Part shown: positions 10,116 to 20,375 of the stretch, piece by piece
Position numbering within the stretch: the first letter of the stretch is position 1
Layout: each line of letters starts with the position of its first letter
Origin: Exophiala sp. HKRS030
Lineage: Eukaryota > Ascomycota > Eurotiomycetes > Chaetothyriales > Herpotrichiellaceae
Length of the DNA: 64,000 nt
Reading direction: 5' to 3'
Assembly: GCA_023897205.1 (NCBI GenBank)
Contig: JAHWDD010000002.1
Span: 744,001 to 808,000, forward strand
Made by a program: the position numbers and the translations under genes
The notes under the pieces: model-generated
What the model was told of the DNA's origin: nothing
Databases searched by the model: none
The model's input: only the letters and a program-made list of their open reading frames with translations

Positions 10116-11986
10116 ATGGCCGGAGCAAAACCCCCCAAGGAACACCGCAGCAAGTTCAATGTACTGGTGCGTTGAGCCCTACCAGTGTGCCGTGTCACAC
10201 TCCTAATAGTGTCTCTCTCAGATCATTCTATTCGCCACTCTAGGCAGTCTAACGTACGGATACTGCACATGTATCATCGCCACCACGCTTGGTCAACCTA
10301 GCTTCCAGGTGTACATGCGCCTCGACACACTCTCCAATGCGGTCCAACTCATCGGCGCTATCCAGGGCTTGTACCAGGCAGGAGGACTTCTCGGGACAGC
10401 GTATGTAGGGCTCACCGGCGACAAATTGGGTCGCAGGTGGGCCATCTTCTTTGCCTCGTCCGTCTGTGTGGTGGGCGGAGTTCTACAGACCGCTTCCGTT
10501 CACGTCGGCATGTTCATGGCAGCTAGGTTCATCACCGGCCTGGGAATCGGTGCTCTGGTCACTCTCATTCCACTTTGGCAGACTGAAGTTGCCCCTCCAC
10601 GAACACGAGGTTTTCTTGTTGGTCTTCACGGTGTGTTCATTCTCTTGGGATATAGCTTGGCGAGTTGGGTCGGAGTTGGATTCTTCTATGTCAATGCAAA
10701 GGGTGCGCAATGGCGCATCCCGTTGGCGTTCCAGATCATATTCCCCCTCTTGCTTGCATCGGGCATTTTATTCCTGCCCGAGTCCCCCAGATGGCGTAAG
10801 TCTTACCAAGCCAGTACGGGATTAATTCCCTGTTTCGGTGTCCCATTGTCCTCGCATACCTTGTCACTGACCCCCAAACACAGTCATGGAGCGCGACCGG
10901 AAAGATGAGAGCCTCAAGGTTCTTCACAAGATCCACACCGATCTGAGTGACCCTGAAGGTCACTTTGCGCATAGGGAGTACAGACAAATTGCGCAGCAAA
11001 TCGAGCTGGAAAAGACGCTGCCTTCATCCTGGGCCTCTATCTTCGCCATCCCCTCCTATCGCAAGCGATGCCTGATCGGCTTCTCCTGTATGTTCTTTGC
11101 TCAATGCACGGGCACACAGGTCATCAACAATTATGGACCTACGCTGTATTCCAGATTAGGTTTCAACGCGGCCAATTCGTTGATCATCCAAGCCGGATGG
11201 ATCACCTGCGGCATATTCGCCAATGCCATCAATGCCCTCCTCCTCGACATTTTCGGCCGCAAGTGGTTGATGACGGCTGGGATGGTTGGGTGCAGCATCG
11301 CTCTTCTGGGAGAGATCATCATGTTGGCCGTCTTCGAAAACTCAAACAATCGCGCGGGTAACAGCGCGGCTGTGTTTTTTCTGTTTCTCCACATCGGATG
11401 GTGAGTAACATGCTGACTTGGCCGCCTCCAATATCTGTGAAGATGAAACGGAGCACAAGCCGTCTTACTTGGGTCTCACCGCTAATGCAAAATGTCCTCC
11501 GGGCGCAGGTACGGATCGTGCCTCGACGCGTCGACCTACGTGTATGCCAGCGAGATCTGGCCGACGCATCTGCGCGCTCGGGGCTGTGCCCTTTCTACCA
11601 GCGGTCTCTTTGTCGCGTCGCTCATCTTACTCTGCGCTGCCAGTGACGGCTTTGCCGCCATCGGCTGGAAGTACTACCTTGTGTTCTTGGTCATGACTGT
11701 GCTCGGTGGTACTATCTTTGCTGTTTGGTTCCCCGAGGTATGTTGACAACATTTTCGTATTTGACTGATCTCCCTGCATTGATCGAGCTGCTGATTTTCT
11801 GGTCTTTGGGCATAGACGAGACATAAACCCTTGGAAGAAATTGCGGCCGCATTCGGTGATGAGGTAGTGGACTTCCACCTAGACGGAGAGAATCCTTTGG
11901 GAACCGACAAGATTGCCGGTAGTGGCCATGAGGTCAATCTGGCTGACTCGAAGGACACAAGAGAGAGAAAGCGTGGCTCGAGATAG
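10116..11986 (+). CDS. MFS sugar-porter-family transporter
   Basis: Five exons: 10116-10166, 10222-10795, 10884-11400, 11509-11737 and 11816-11986, 513 residues. All introns are GT-AG. Sugar-porter signatures are present: GDKLGRRW in the first cytosolic loop, PESPRW after helix 6 (split by an intron), YASEIWPTHLRARG, and PETRHKPLEEI at the end of helix 12. It would be a plasma-membrane H+ symporter for a sugar or related polyol/quinate-like substrate. The C-terminal tail is short and polar. It starts divergently from the nitrilase, with a TATA box about 100 bp upstream. The substrate is not predictable from these motifs. Confidence 0.92.
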
Positions 11987-12503
11987 TCTCGGTGTCTGGG
12001 TGACTCTAAAGAGATGAATGCTTCTATGGGCGTTATTTTATACACAAGGTGAGTCGCGAGTAGGCATCGTCTTTAAAAGCGGCGCCGTCTTCGTCCATTA
12101 TTGCTTGTTGCTGCCAAGGTCCGGCAGATCTCCGGAAAAGAAGCTACAGGCGCAAGTATATATTTCGAAATCCAAGACTTTCTTCTCTTATAAAATTCAA
12201 CGCGCGCCCACAAGACAGTGCAATGCAGCATTTCCCGCGAGGCCTGACATCTTGTCAGATCTCGCGGCTTATCAATTGTTAGACTTTGCGATTCAGCGAC
12301 GCGGAGACCAAGGTTTTTTACATCGTCGGTGCCATAAGAGCTGGCTGAGCATTTAATTCAAAGTTGCTCAGGCGGTGTCAGAGGCCCCAAACATTATGAA
12401 TTTTCAAATAATCCTGTACAATGTAATGCAACAAATGCTATGGATCTCGCTTGGATATCATGTTGTACACAAATTTACACACCCGTTGGGACACACTCGG
12501 AAC
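11987..12503. other. Convergent intergenic region, no gene seen
   Basis: Spacer between the 3' ends of the transporter and the mL57 gene. Only random short frames. Confidence 0.5.
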
Positions 12504-13511
12504 TCATAACGGCGTGGAAGTCTCGGGTTCCTTCACTTTCGGTGTCCAATCTCTTTTCAAGCCCATGGGCACCAGTATCCTTTCTTTCGCGATGCGGTTT
12601 GCCACTGCACTTCCATGTTCGAGCGCCAACGCGCCGACAATCGCCAAAAGGGCCTGTGAGTAGACGAGATCGGCACCAGACGCTTCGAGTCGATCGGGCT
12701 ACAGAAGGAAAATTAGAGACTGCGCTGGACAAAAACCCATCCGTTCACATTGTTGAAACTTACATTTTTGGGGTGCCACCGCACCACCTCAGGTAGTCCG
12801 TACTGCGTGGCCAAGTTCGACAGTGCCTTGTGGTGTGTGAAATATTGATGGGCTCCTCCCAGTAGACATTCGACGGCCTCGATGGCAGGGTGCCGGAAAG
12901 GTTCACGGCCGTGGGTGTCCTGACCCTCGCCCTTCAGAAAGGCAGCGGCATCGGACACGCTCAGCAGGCCGAGCGAGCATTGTAATTCGACTATGCGTTT
13001 GCCTTTTTTTGTGTGTCACACATACATGTCAATAATGCTGGTTCTCGTCTCCCATCAGTAGTAGAAGTAGTAGCTTTCTCTTACCGAAAAATGCCAGGCG
13101 GTCATTGAAGCCTCTGCGACCGTGATCGAAGCTTTTGCTCGTCACCGCCAACCATTTCGTCTCTTCCGACAGCATTTTGTCCCCGTCTCTTCCCAGGATG
13201 TTCACATACACATCGTCGAGTCTCCTCTGATCGGTGTTGACTTTCAGGGTGTTTTGTCGCTCAGGTCTCGTGCGCACGGGAGCTTTCATGCCGGCGGGCG
13301 TCGTCGCCCAGCGCGGAGTGGTGCGCTCCGATTCGACTTCCATCTCGGATCGTTGAGAACCGGCGGTCGATACATGTCGGGCTTGTTGTCGGGGCCTGAG
13401 TTTGCGATTCACAAGTCGAGTCTGTAGGCATTCGCAGGTAGGCCGTTGTCGGGTGGTCGTCTTCAGAGCATCTAGGACGATACGGGCGGGTAATGATGCC
13501 TTTGAAGACAT
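12504..13511 (-). CDS. Mitochondrial large-subunit ribosomal protein mL57 (RNase III-fold, Mrpl15-like)
   Basis: Three exons on the minus strand: 13511-13085, 13002-12764 and 12698-12504, 286 residues from the ATG at 13511. After an N-terminal basic region that fits a mitochondrial presequence (residues about 1-50), the protein has an RNase III-type helical domain: NDRLAFFGKRIVELQCSLG, then VYSQALLAIVGALALEHGS. The acidic catalytic residues of active RNase III are not evident. There is no dsRNA-binding domain, which separates it from mL44 (Mrpl3) and points to mL57 (Mrpl15), a structural protein of the 54S subunit. Splicing of the first intron at AAAAAAAG restores the GKRIVE motif. Its promoter lies in 13512-14023, shared with the 3' end of the SDH gene. 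Confidence 0.8.
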
Positions 13512-14023
13512 TATGGAGGGGGTCACTTGAATATAAGAACAGTCCAGGGACTTTGTGTCAACAGGATCTGCGATGCTGGGACTGCGGGAAGCTGGAAATA
13601 TGTCGTTTTCTCTCCGGTATGGAAATAGAAAAACTTATGGGGTCTGTGCTCCACTCTAGCGTGGATCTACTGCGCAGCAATTTGACATCGAAGCGCGACA
13701 ACGTCCAACTAGGGAAGTAACCACACCTCACCATGGAGCATCCAGACAATGATCACGGTTGTCAGAATGCTCCTACATGCTTGAGATTGTGCGGCATCTC
13801 TAGCTAAAGTTTTCCTAGACCTACATTCGAATTGCGCGTCGTGGTTCGGTTCATGACTACCTGGGAATCTAGCCAATGCCACCGCGGTGCAGTGGTTCAC
13901 CTCTCGAAGCCGTCCAATTGATTCTTCTAGCTTGTCCCCAAGAGTCTGTGATGGCAATGCCGCGTTGCCACTTTACTTCAGACTCGGTGAACATAAGCCA
14001 GGAAATGACTTTCAAGACCTGGA
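13512..14023. other. Intergenic, no gene seen
   Basis: Contains the promoter side of the mL57 gene and the 3' flank of the succinate dehydrogenase gene. No other feature recognised. Confidence 0.5.
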
Positions 14024-16209
14024 CTAATATGTTCTTTTCTTTGCCGGCACCGTCTTGCATTCATCCGGATCCAGAGTCTGGAACACCACATCGCGATAAC
14101 CCATCAAGACCTCTTCTCCGACGTCTTTTTGCCAGCTCAGGCTGTGCTTCATGAACTCTTCATCCATACGCTCTGGATAATCCTCTCTGGCATGGGAACC
14201 CCGCGATTCCTTCCTATCCAAGGCACTCTTCGCTGTCTGAGATGCGCATGTCAAGAGATTCCGCATTTCAAGTGTTTCCACAAGGTCTGAATTCCAGATT
14301 AGAGATTTGTCCTTGACGCAGACATCTCTGTTGAAAGCTGCCTCGACCTGCTGTAGTCTTTGAAGCCCACTTGACAGACTCTCTTCATCCCTGAAAACAG
14401 CAACATCCGTCTGCATGGCTTTTTGCATGTCCAGTCGGAGGTCGGCGGTCAGCTTAGTTCCGTCAGCTGTTCTGAAGCGTTCAAGGTCGACGAAGCCCTC
14501 GATTCCAGTTTCGGGTGTAATCGATCCGCCATTCCTGAAAACAGGCATCCCTTTGTCGTTGTTCTCGGCGATGTGGGCAGCGGCTGCCCTGCCAAATACG
14601 ACAATGTCAAGCAGTGAATCTGAAGAGTGGTCAGTTTCGGAAAGGACAGATTATTGATGGTGAACCATAGTTTCGCAAGAGGATTCAAATGGGTGAGGAC
14701 TTACTGGCACCCAAGCGATTAGCACCATGGACGGAAACGCATGCGACCTCTCCAGCGGCATACAAGCCATTGACAATTGTCTCCTTGCCGGTTCCGGGGT
14801 CGACATTCAATACCTGGCCTTTCCAGTTGGTAGGTACACCGCCCATGCAGTAATGGACCGTCGGAATAACTGGGATTGGCTCCTTTGTGATGTCCACACC
14901 CGAGAAGATGCTTGCAGTTTCTGCAATCCCAGGTAATCGCTCCATGAGAATGTCTCTGGGGAGATGAGACAACTGGAGGTAGATGTGGTCTTTATCCGGA
15001 CCGCAGCCTCGTCCTTCACGGATCTCCATATTCATACTCCGACTCACTACATCTCTCGAGGCGAGATCTCGTGCGGTCGGAGCATAACGTTCCATGAAAC
15101 GTTCCCCCTGGCTGTTCAGTAGATATCCACCTTCTCCCCGGGCGCCTTCTGAAATCAGGACTCCCGCACCGTCTATGATACGTCAGATTTGCGGCCAACA
15201 GAAGATAAATATTCCCACGCTAGTCGGGACTCACATATGCCGCTTGGGTGGAATTGCACGAACTCCATATCTTGGAGAGGAAGCCCGGCCCTACTTGCCA
15301 TGGCAAGTCCGTCTCCAGTGCTAGTATGAGCGCTGGTTGCGCTGAAGTAAGCGCGCCCGTAACCTCCTGTCGCTAGGATTGTGCTGGTTTCATCAGTACC
15401 GAGAAATGCTCCGCCGCCGCATGGATGTATGGCACTCACTTTCGAGCAAAAATTCTGTGCAAGGTTCCCGTCTCCATATCCAACGCCGTGAGACCTATAC
15501 AGTCCTTCCCGTCCATGATCAGATCCAAAGCGAACCACTCTATATGGAACTGGCAATCATGCTTCAAGGCCTGCCCGTACAAGGTATGCAACATGGAGTG
15601 GCCCGTCCTATCGGCTACGCAAGCAGTTCTGTGCGCTTGACCACCAGTTCCATACTCCAGAGACTGGCCACCCAGCGGCCGCTGATAGATAGTTCCTTCT
15701 TGAGTGCGGGAAAAGGGCATGCCGTACTCTTCGAGCTCCCTAACAGCCCGTGGTGCTTCGCGGCACATGTAATGGATTGCATCCTGGTCGCCTAGCCAGT
15801 CTGACCCCTTCACCGTGTCGTACATGTGCCACCGCCAATCATCGTCGTGCATATTTGCCAAAGCGGCATTGATGCCTCCTTGGGCAGCAACGGTATGAGA
15901 CCGCGTAGGGAACAATTTGGTCACGACAGCAGTCTCGAGGCCAGACTCGGCCAGACCGACGGCTGCCCGCAAACCAGCGCCACCAGCGCCGATAATGACG
16001 GCGTCATATTGGTGATCAATTACATCGAATTTGCCGTTGAATGCGTGAACGGACGAGGTAGTGGCACGTCGCTTCTGGTGTAGTTTTCGTGTCTGTAGTC
16101 GAGATGTCCGGCTACGTACTCTCACAAATGGTTCCTGAATGTGTCGGACAATCGACGTTGTTTGAGGACGCACCGCCGTGCTTCGAACCACTGTGTTAAA
16201 CGAAATCAT
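14024..16209 (-). CDS. Succinate dehydrogenase flavoprotein subunit, divergent paralogue
   Basis: Four exons: 16209-15440, 15383-15235, 15172-14705 and 14619-14024, 660 residues. An Arg/Ser-rich N-terminus fits a mitochondrial presequence. Domain order is that of SdhA: FAD loop GAGGAG (74-79), covalent-FAD His105 in [10 protein letters not shown], then [53 protein letters not shown], and a C-terminus ending [16 protein letters not shown]. Complex II oxidises succinate to fumarate in the TCA cycle and feeds electrons to ubiquinone. The sequence departs from the usual fungal Sdh1 in many places; two conserved active-site threonines are serine (HPSG and LISEG instead of HPTG and LITEG). I read it as a second, divergent copy rather than the housekeeping gene. 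Confidence 0.88.
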
Positions 16210-16275
16210 CGTGGATTGAACCAGGTAGTCATCCTCGTATTGATTCGAGAGCTTTCTTTGTACGGACTCGAAGTC

Positions 16276-16285
16276 TACCTAGGTA
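16276..16285. repeat. TACCTAGGTA palindrome
   Basis: Exact 10-bp palindrome, one of three in the window, in the SDH upstream region. Confidence 0.75.
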
Positions 16286-16419
16286 GAGGCTCAAGGACAA
16301 CCAAGGTCGATGTTTTTGTAAGTCGGAAGATGGTGTAAGAGTAGGAGAAAGATGGAGCATCTCGAAATCAAGTTCCGAGATCGCAAGCGTCTCGAAATGA
16401 TTCCGAGCGGGAGACTGGG

Positions 16420-16424
16420 CCAAT
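16420..16424 (+). promoter_or_regulatory. CCAAT box upstream of the SDH flavoprotein gene
   Basis: CCAAT sits 211 bp before the SDH start, in reverse orientation to the gene. The fungal CCAAT-binding (HAP) complex controls many respiratory genes, so a role here is plausible; a single 5-mer is weak evidence. Confidence 0.3.
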
Positions 16425-18015
16425 CATTATGGAGGAGTTGCTCATCCGAGGCTTTCTGACGAAGTCTTTCTCTCCTTTCGTCTCCCGTGGCCCCCAAAGG
16501 GCGAATAACGGGGAGAGGAAGCCTCTCCAACCTTGGAGAATTGCCGATACTGCCGAAGTGCGGACCACGGCCAAAGAACGTGAAGCAAGATGCCGCCAGC
16601 CACAGTGCTGTCAAGCCCAGTCATGATGGCATAGATTCGAGATTGTACAGTGATTCACGATAGAGACATCACTGGTCAGCGGAAAGAATAGGATGGTGAC
16701 TGCGCCATTCTGGCACGGCTGGTTTTTCTAGAGATGACAACCTTTAGATGCCGCCTCCAAGTTCTTGAGGCTTGAAGCAGAATGTGACAATAATGAAGAC
16801 GGAGCATGTATCAGACAGATACCTGGATATGATCATCCCTACCAAGTCTACATGTACTCCATGGGGCAGAACAACACCTCCTCGGATCCTCTCCGACAAC
16901 GTCCATCATCGTCGCTCAAACGTCGTGGGTAGAGAGCGAAAATCTGTACAATATTGTCCTCGTGTTGCAGCTTTACAGGAGACTTGTAACCTTCCATCTT
17001 CGTCGAGACTGCTTCACCAAAGGGTAATAGTACAGCCTTGAGAAGAAACAAACTGACTAACAGCCGTGATGTGATTACTCACAGTGAAGTCGTCTGTCTG
17101 TTGAACGTATCACTGGATTTGCAAGATTTGCGTCTTTCGTGAAGCCAATGTGGAGATGCCATATCCGTCAATGACTATTGATAAGTGCTCACTCAGGGTA
17201 GAGATAGTCCACCCAGAGTGTCTGTGATAAACGTTCTCTCTCCTACAGATCCCTGAGAGTGATCGCATTGAACCTTTGAAGTATTGTACGATGCGATGTC
17301 GCTGAGATGTGTCAAAGGGAGCCAGCGCTTGTGTACGAGGTACGAGCCTTGTACAAGTTAAAGATGGGGGGGCCAGGGGCGATCGCCAGTCCCCAGCAAT
17401 GTTTGTGCTCATTGGCTTTGGGAGGGATGGTGAAGCCTAACAAGGCCTAGCAGGGCCGAAGCATTGCGCCTAGTGTAGCCCTAGAGACCCCCAGCGTCCG
17501 ACATAGGAACCGCCCAACTGTACAGTAGGTACGGCTAACGGAGGACCTTATGCAATGAAACCTTCCATTTGCTCACACAGGTGCTCCATTCTTCCCCTCA
17601 ACGGACGCCCTTTGCCCATCTTTGCGACCCAAGACCCACGAGACAGCGCGAAGCTCTCTTCGGCCATCTCCGCCTACTACTATTGTAGAGTTGAGGGACG
17701 GAGGGTCATCGGGAGGGAAAACGTTTTGTCAAAGCCCCTCCGATAAGCACAAGTGCAGATCGATCGAATGGACAAACACCTCGAGTTGTTATAGCTTGCG
17801 GGCCCTCTGACCCCAGGACTTTTTCTCTCTTGTATCCGGATCCTTTAGCAGTTGGTGCTTCAAGCTCTAACCGTTGACTGTTAAATCGAGGCACACAGGT
17901 ACAGAGGAAGTGAGTTTGCAACCGAAGCCCGATCCGCGTCGCACATTGCGTCCAAATGGATCACAAACTGACCATGACCAGCACCACCTAGATCAGACAC
18001 ATTACGAGTACCACC

Positions 18016-19482
18016 ATGCATTACGCGACTCTGCCTCTCCTCGCCTCTCTGGCCTCGACTGCCTTCGGACAGACCGAACAGGTGATCGGGGCATACATCT
18101 TCCACCGTCACGGAGATCGTACTGCAAAGTCGACACCACCGGCGAATCTGACGGATCTGGGTTATCAAGAGGTCTACACATCTGGCAACTACTACCGCAG
18201 CCGCTACGTTAGCAGTGAGGCCAGCCGCCGCATCTATGGCCTCAACTCGGACATTGTCAAGCAGTCGCAAATCACTGCCTCGGCTCCCAGCGACACCGTC
18301 CTGCAGAACTCGGCCGCTGGCTTCCTCCAAGGTCTGTACCCTCCGGTCGGCGAGACTCTGGGCAGCAACACTCTCCGCAACGGTACCGTCATCCGCTCAC
18401 CACTGAACGGTTTCCAATTGATCCCCCTCGGGACCGTCACGACCGGCACCAACAGCGAGAACTCGGCCTGGCTCCAGGGCTCGACCAACTGCGCCAACGC
18501 CCAGATCAGCTCGAACAACTACTTCAACAGTGCCAGCTACCTCGCCGCGCTCAATAGCACCCAGTCCTTCTACGATGGCCTCGAACCCATGATCAACCGC
18601 ACCTTCACCGCGCAGCAGACCAGCTTCAAGAACGCCTACACCATCTTCGACCTCCTCAACGTCGCCAGCATCCACAACTCGTCCGAAAACTTCCCCAATG
18701 CGGACCTCCTTACCCCCGAGACCTTCTTCCAGCTGCGCACGAGGGCCGACCAGCACGAGTTCGGCCTGGCCTACAACGAATCCGAGCCCATCCGCGCCAT
18801 CACGGCCTCCGTCCTCGCCGCACAGGTCGTCGACGCCCTCAACGGCACCATCGCCAACAAGGGCAAGAACAAGCTCAACATCCAGTTCGGCGCGTACGGC
18901 GGCATGATGTCGTACTTTGGCCTCACCAACCTCACGACCGTGGACCCCGACTTTTTCGGCGTGCCGGACTACGCGTCCAGCCTCGTGTGGGAGCTCGTGA
19001 CCAACGCCAGCGTCTCGAGCACCTCGTTCCCCACCGCCGACGAGATCAGCGTCCGCTTCTACTTCCACAACGGCACGGCCAGCAACACCAGCGAGCCCGC
19101 CGAGTTCCCCCTGTTCGGCGGCGCGCGGTCCCCCCTGCCGTGGTCCGATTTCGTGGCCGGCATGAACAAGTTTGCCATCTACTCGCAGGCGGACTGGTGC
19201 AAGGCCTGCGGGAACTCGACCGGCACCTGCAGCGCGGCCGCCCTGGGCAACGACGACAGCTCGCCCATCGGCACCAGCTCCCACTCTGGCGGTGGCATGT
19301 CCAAGGCCGTCGCCGGCGTCATTGGTGCCATGGTCACCCTGGGCGTCATTCTCGGCTTGGAGTTGCTTATCGTTCTGGTCGGTGGTTTGAGGGTCGTCAG
19401 CAAGAAGCGTCTGGCCGGTGCCGGTGCTGCTTCTGGCGCCGCCCAACCTGGCATGACCACGACCTCTGGCTCCAAGGCATAA
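18016..19482 (+). CDS. Histidine-acid-phosphatase-fold protein, secretory, membrane anchored
   Basis: Intronless, 488 residues, with CCACC directly before the ATG. Signal peptide at 1-18 (ends TAFG). The phosphatase nucleophile motif RHGDR is at 31-35. Many NxS/T sites and conserved cysteines fit an extracellular domain. Near the C-terminus, a Gly-rich hydrophobic stretch (about 430-458) followed by KKR is a single membrane anchor with a short cytosolic tail. The usual second catalytic motif (His-Asp) is not seen; the corresponding strand reads FGAYGGMMSYFGL, which I believe is typical for this fungal subgroup. Activity as a phosphatase is therefore uncertain. Codons in the second half end almost always in C or G, unlike its neighbours, which creates long spurious antisense frames. 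Confidence 0.88.
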   Translation: MHYATLPLLASLASTAFGQTEQVIGAYIFHRHGDRTAKSTPPANLTDLGYQEVYTSGNYYRSRYVSSEASRRIYGLNSDIVKQSQITASAPSDTVLQNSAAGFLQGLYPPVGETLGSNTLRNGTVIRSPLNGFQLIPLGTVTTGTNSENSAWLQGSTNCANAQISSNNYFNSASYLAALNSTQSFYDGLEPMINRTFTAQQTSFKNAYTIFDLLNVASIHNSSENFPNADLLTPETFFQLRTRADQHEFGLAYNESEPIRAITASVLAAQVVDALNGTIANKGKNKLNIQFGAYGGMMSYFGLTNLTTVDPDFFGVPDYASSLVWELVTNASVSSTSFPTADEISVRFYFHNGTASNTSEPAEFPLFGGARSPLPWSDFVAGMNKFAIYSQADWCKACGNSTGTCSAAALGNDDSSPIGTSSHSGGGMSKAVAGVIGAMVTLGVILGLELLIVLVGGLRVVSKKRLAGAGAASGAAQPGMTTTSGSKA

Positions 19483-20375
19483 GTGCCTAGGTATATATAT
19501 CGTCACAATTTTCAGAGGTGTGATAGATATACGACCAGTGAGACCTAGTACGATGTGAGAGAGATCTCGGTTTTTTGGAAACACCGCCTCTGATCTTTTT
19601 GCTTTTTTTCAGAACCCGATAATGCTGCTGCCCTATCTCATTACAGACACAGATCAGAAAAAAATGTCACTTGTATTTCCATCCTCGATCCTATATAAAA
19701 AAGTCTACGTACCTAGGTAGGTAGTTTGGTTATACTCGATATTCATAGTAGTAAGCGCAATTGATACGAAGATGCATATACATTTAGGTATAAATCCATG
19801 TCTACCTAGGCAGTGCATACCCACCGCAGTTGTACCGATTGGTACTTGTGGTCGGGCTCTAAGGTACTGCGTAGTGGTCTTTTTTTCCCTTTCGGGTACG
19901 TAGTGGTGGCAGCTGGATTTACGACCTGACATGATCGATCACCTGTATTACTCCATTTTCATGTCTCAACTTGAACAACGAACATGGCGATGATGTATAC
20001 GTGAGGGCCACTACTAAGACACACAACGTACTTGTTCCAACAGTTATGCTCACAACCAATGTAATGCAAAGGGCTTCTTTTTCCCCACTTTATGTTCTTT
20101 TTTTTTTAAAAAAAAACAAAAACAAAAACAAATTGAAGTCGTCGTTAAAAATTCATTAGGTATGCCTCTCCCAAAGCGTACCGCTTCATAAGCCTATAGT
20201 CATACTCGGATCGACGCTCGATAACAATTCCCCGACTAACAGCGCTGAACCTTTTTTGGCTTTTTTTTGGTGGCCTGCCAAACCCATAGAAGAGAGTGCC
20301 GAGCAGTAACAAGAAAGAAAACAAAACGAAATCGCCACTGGCCATCACTGGCCGCTGGGTCGTCGTGACGCATGG
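19483..20375. other. Convergent intergenic region with low-complexity DNA
   Basis: Contains a TACCTAGGTA palindrome (19710-19719) and, near 20097-20130, a T-run followed at once by an A-run and a few CAAAAA units. The T/A runs can fold back on each other. No gene seen. Confidence 0.5.
19710..19719. repeat. TACCTAGGTA palindrome
   Basis: Exact 10-bp palindrome, flanked by further CTAGGTAG-like bases. Confidence 0.75.

Larger units (their letters stand above)
16210..18015. other. Divergent intergenic region of 1.8 kb, no gene seen
   Basis: Lies between the SDH start (minus) and the phosphatase start (plus). It contains a CCAAT box and one TACCTAGGTA palindrome (16276-16285). Open frames here are short and unlike proteins. 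Confidence 0.5.

Noticed and set aside
18397..19584. Long minus-strand open frame of about 395 codons over the phosphatase gene
   Set aside because: It is the antisense shadow of a gene whose codons mostly end in C or G; the composition (Gly/Asp/Val/Ala-rich) is unlike a protein family.
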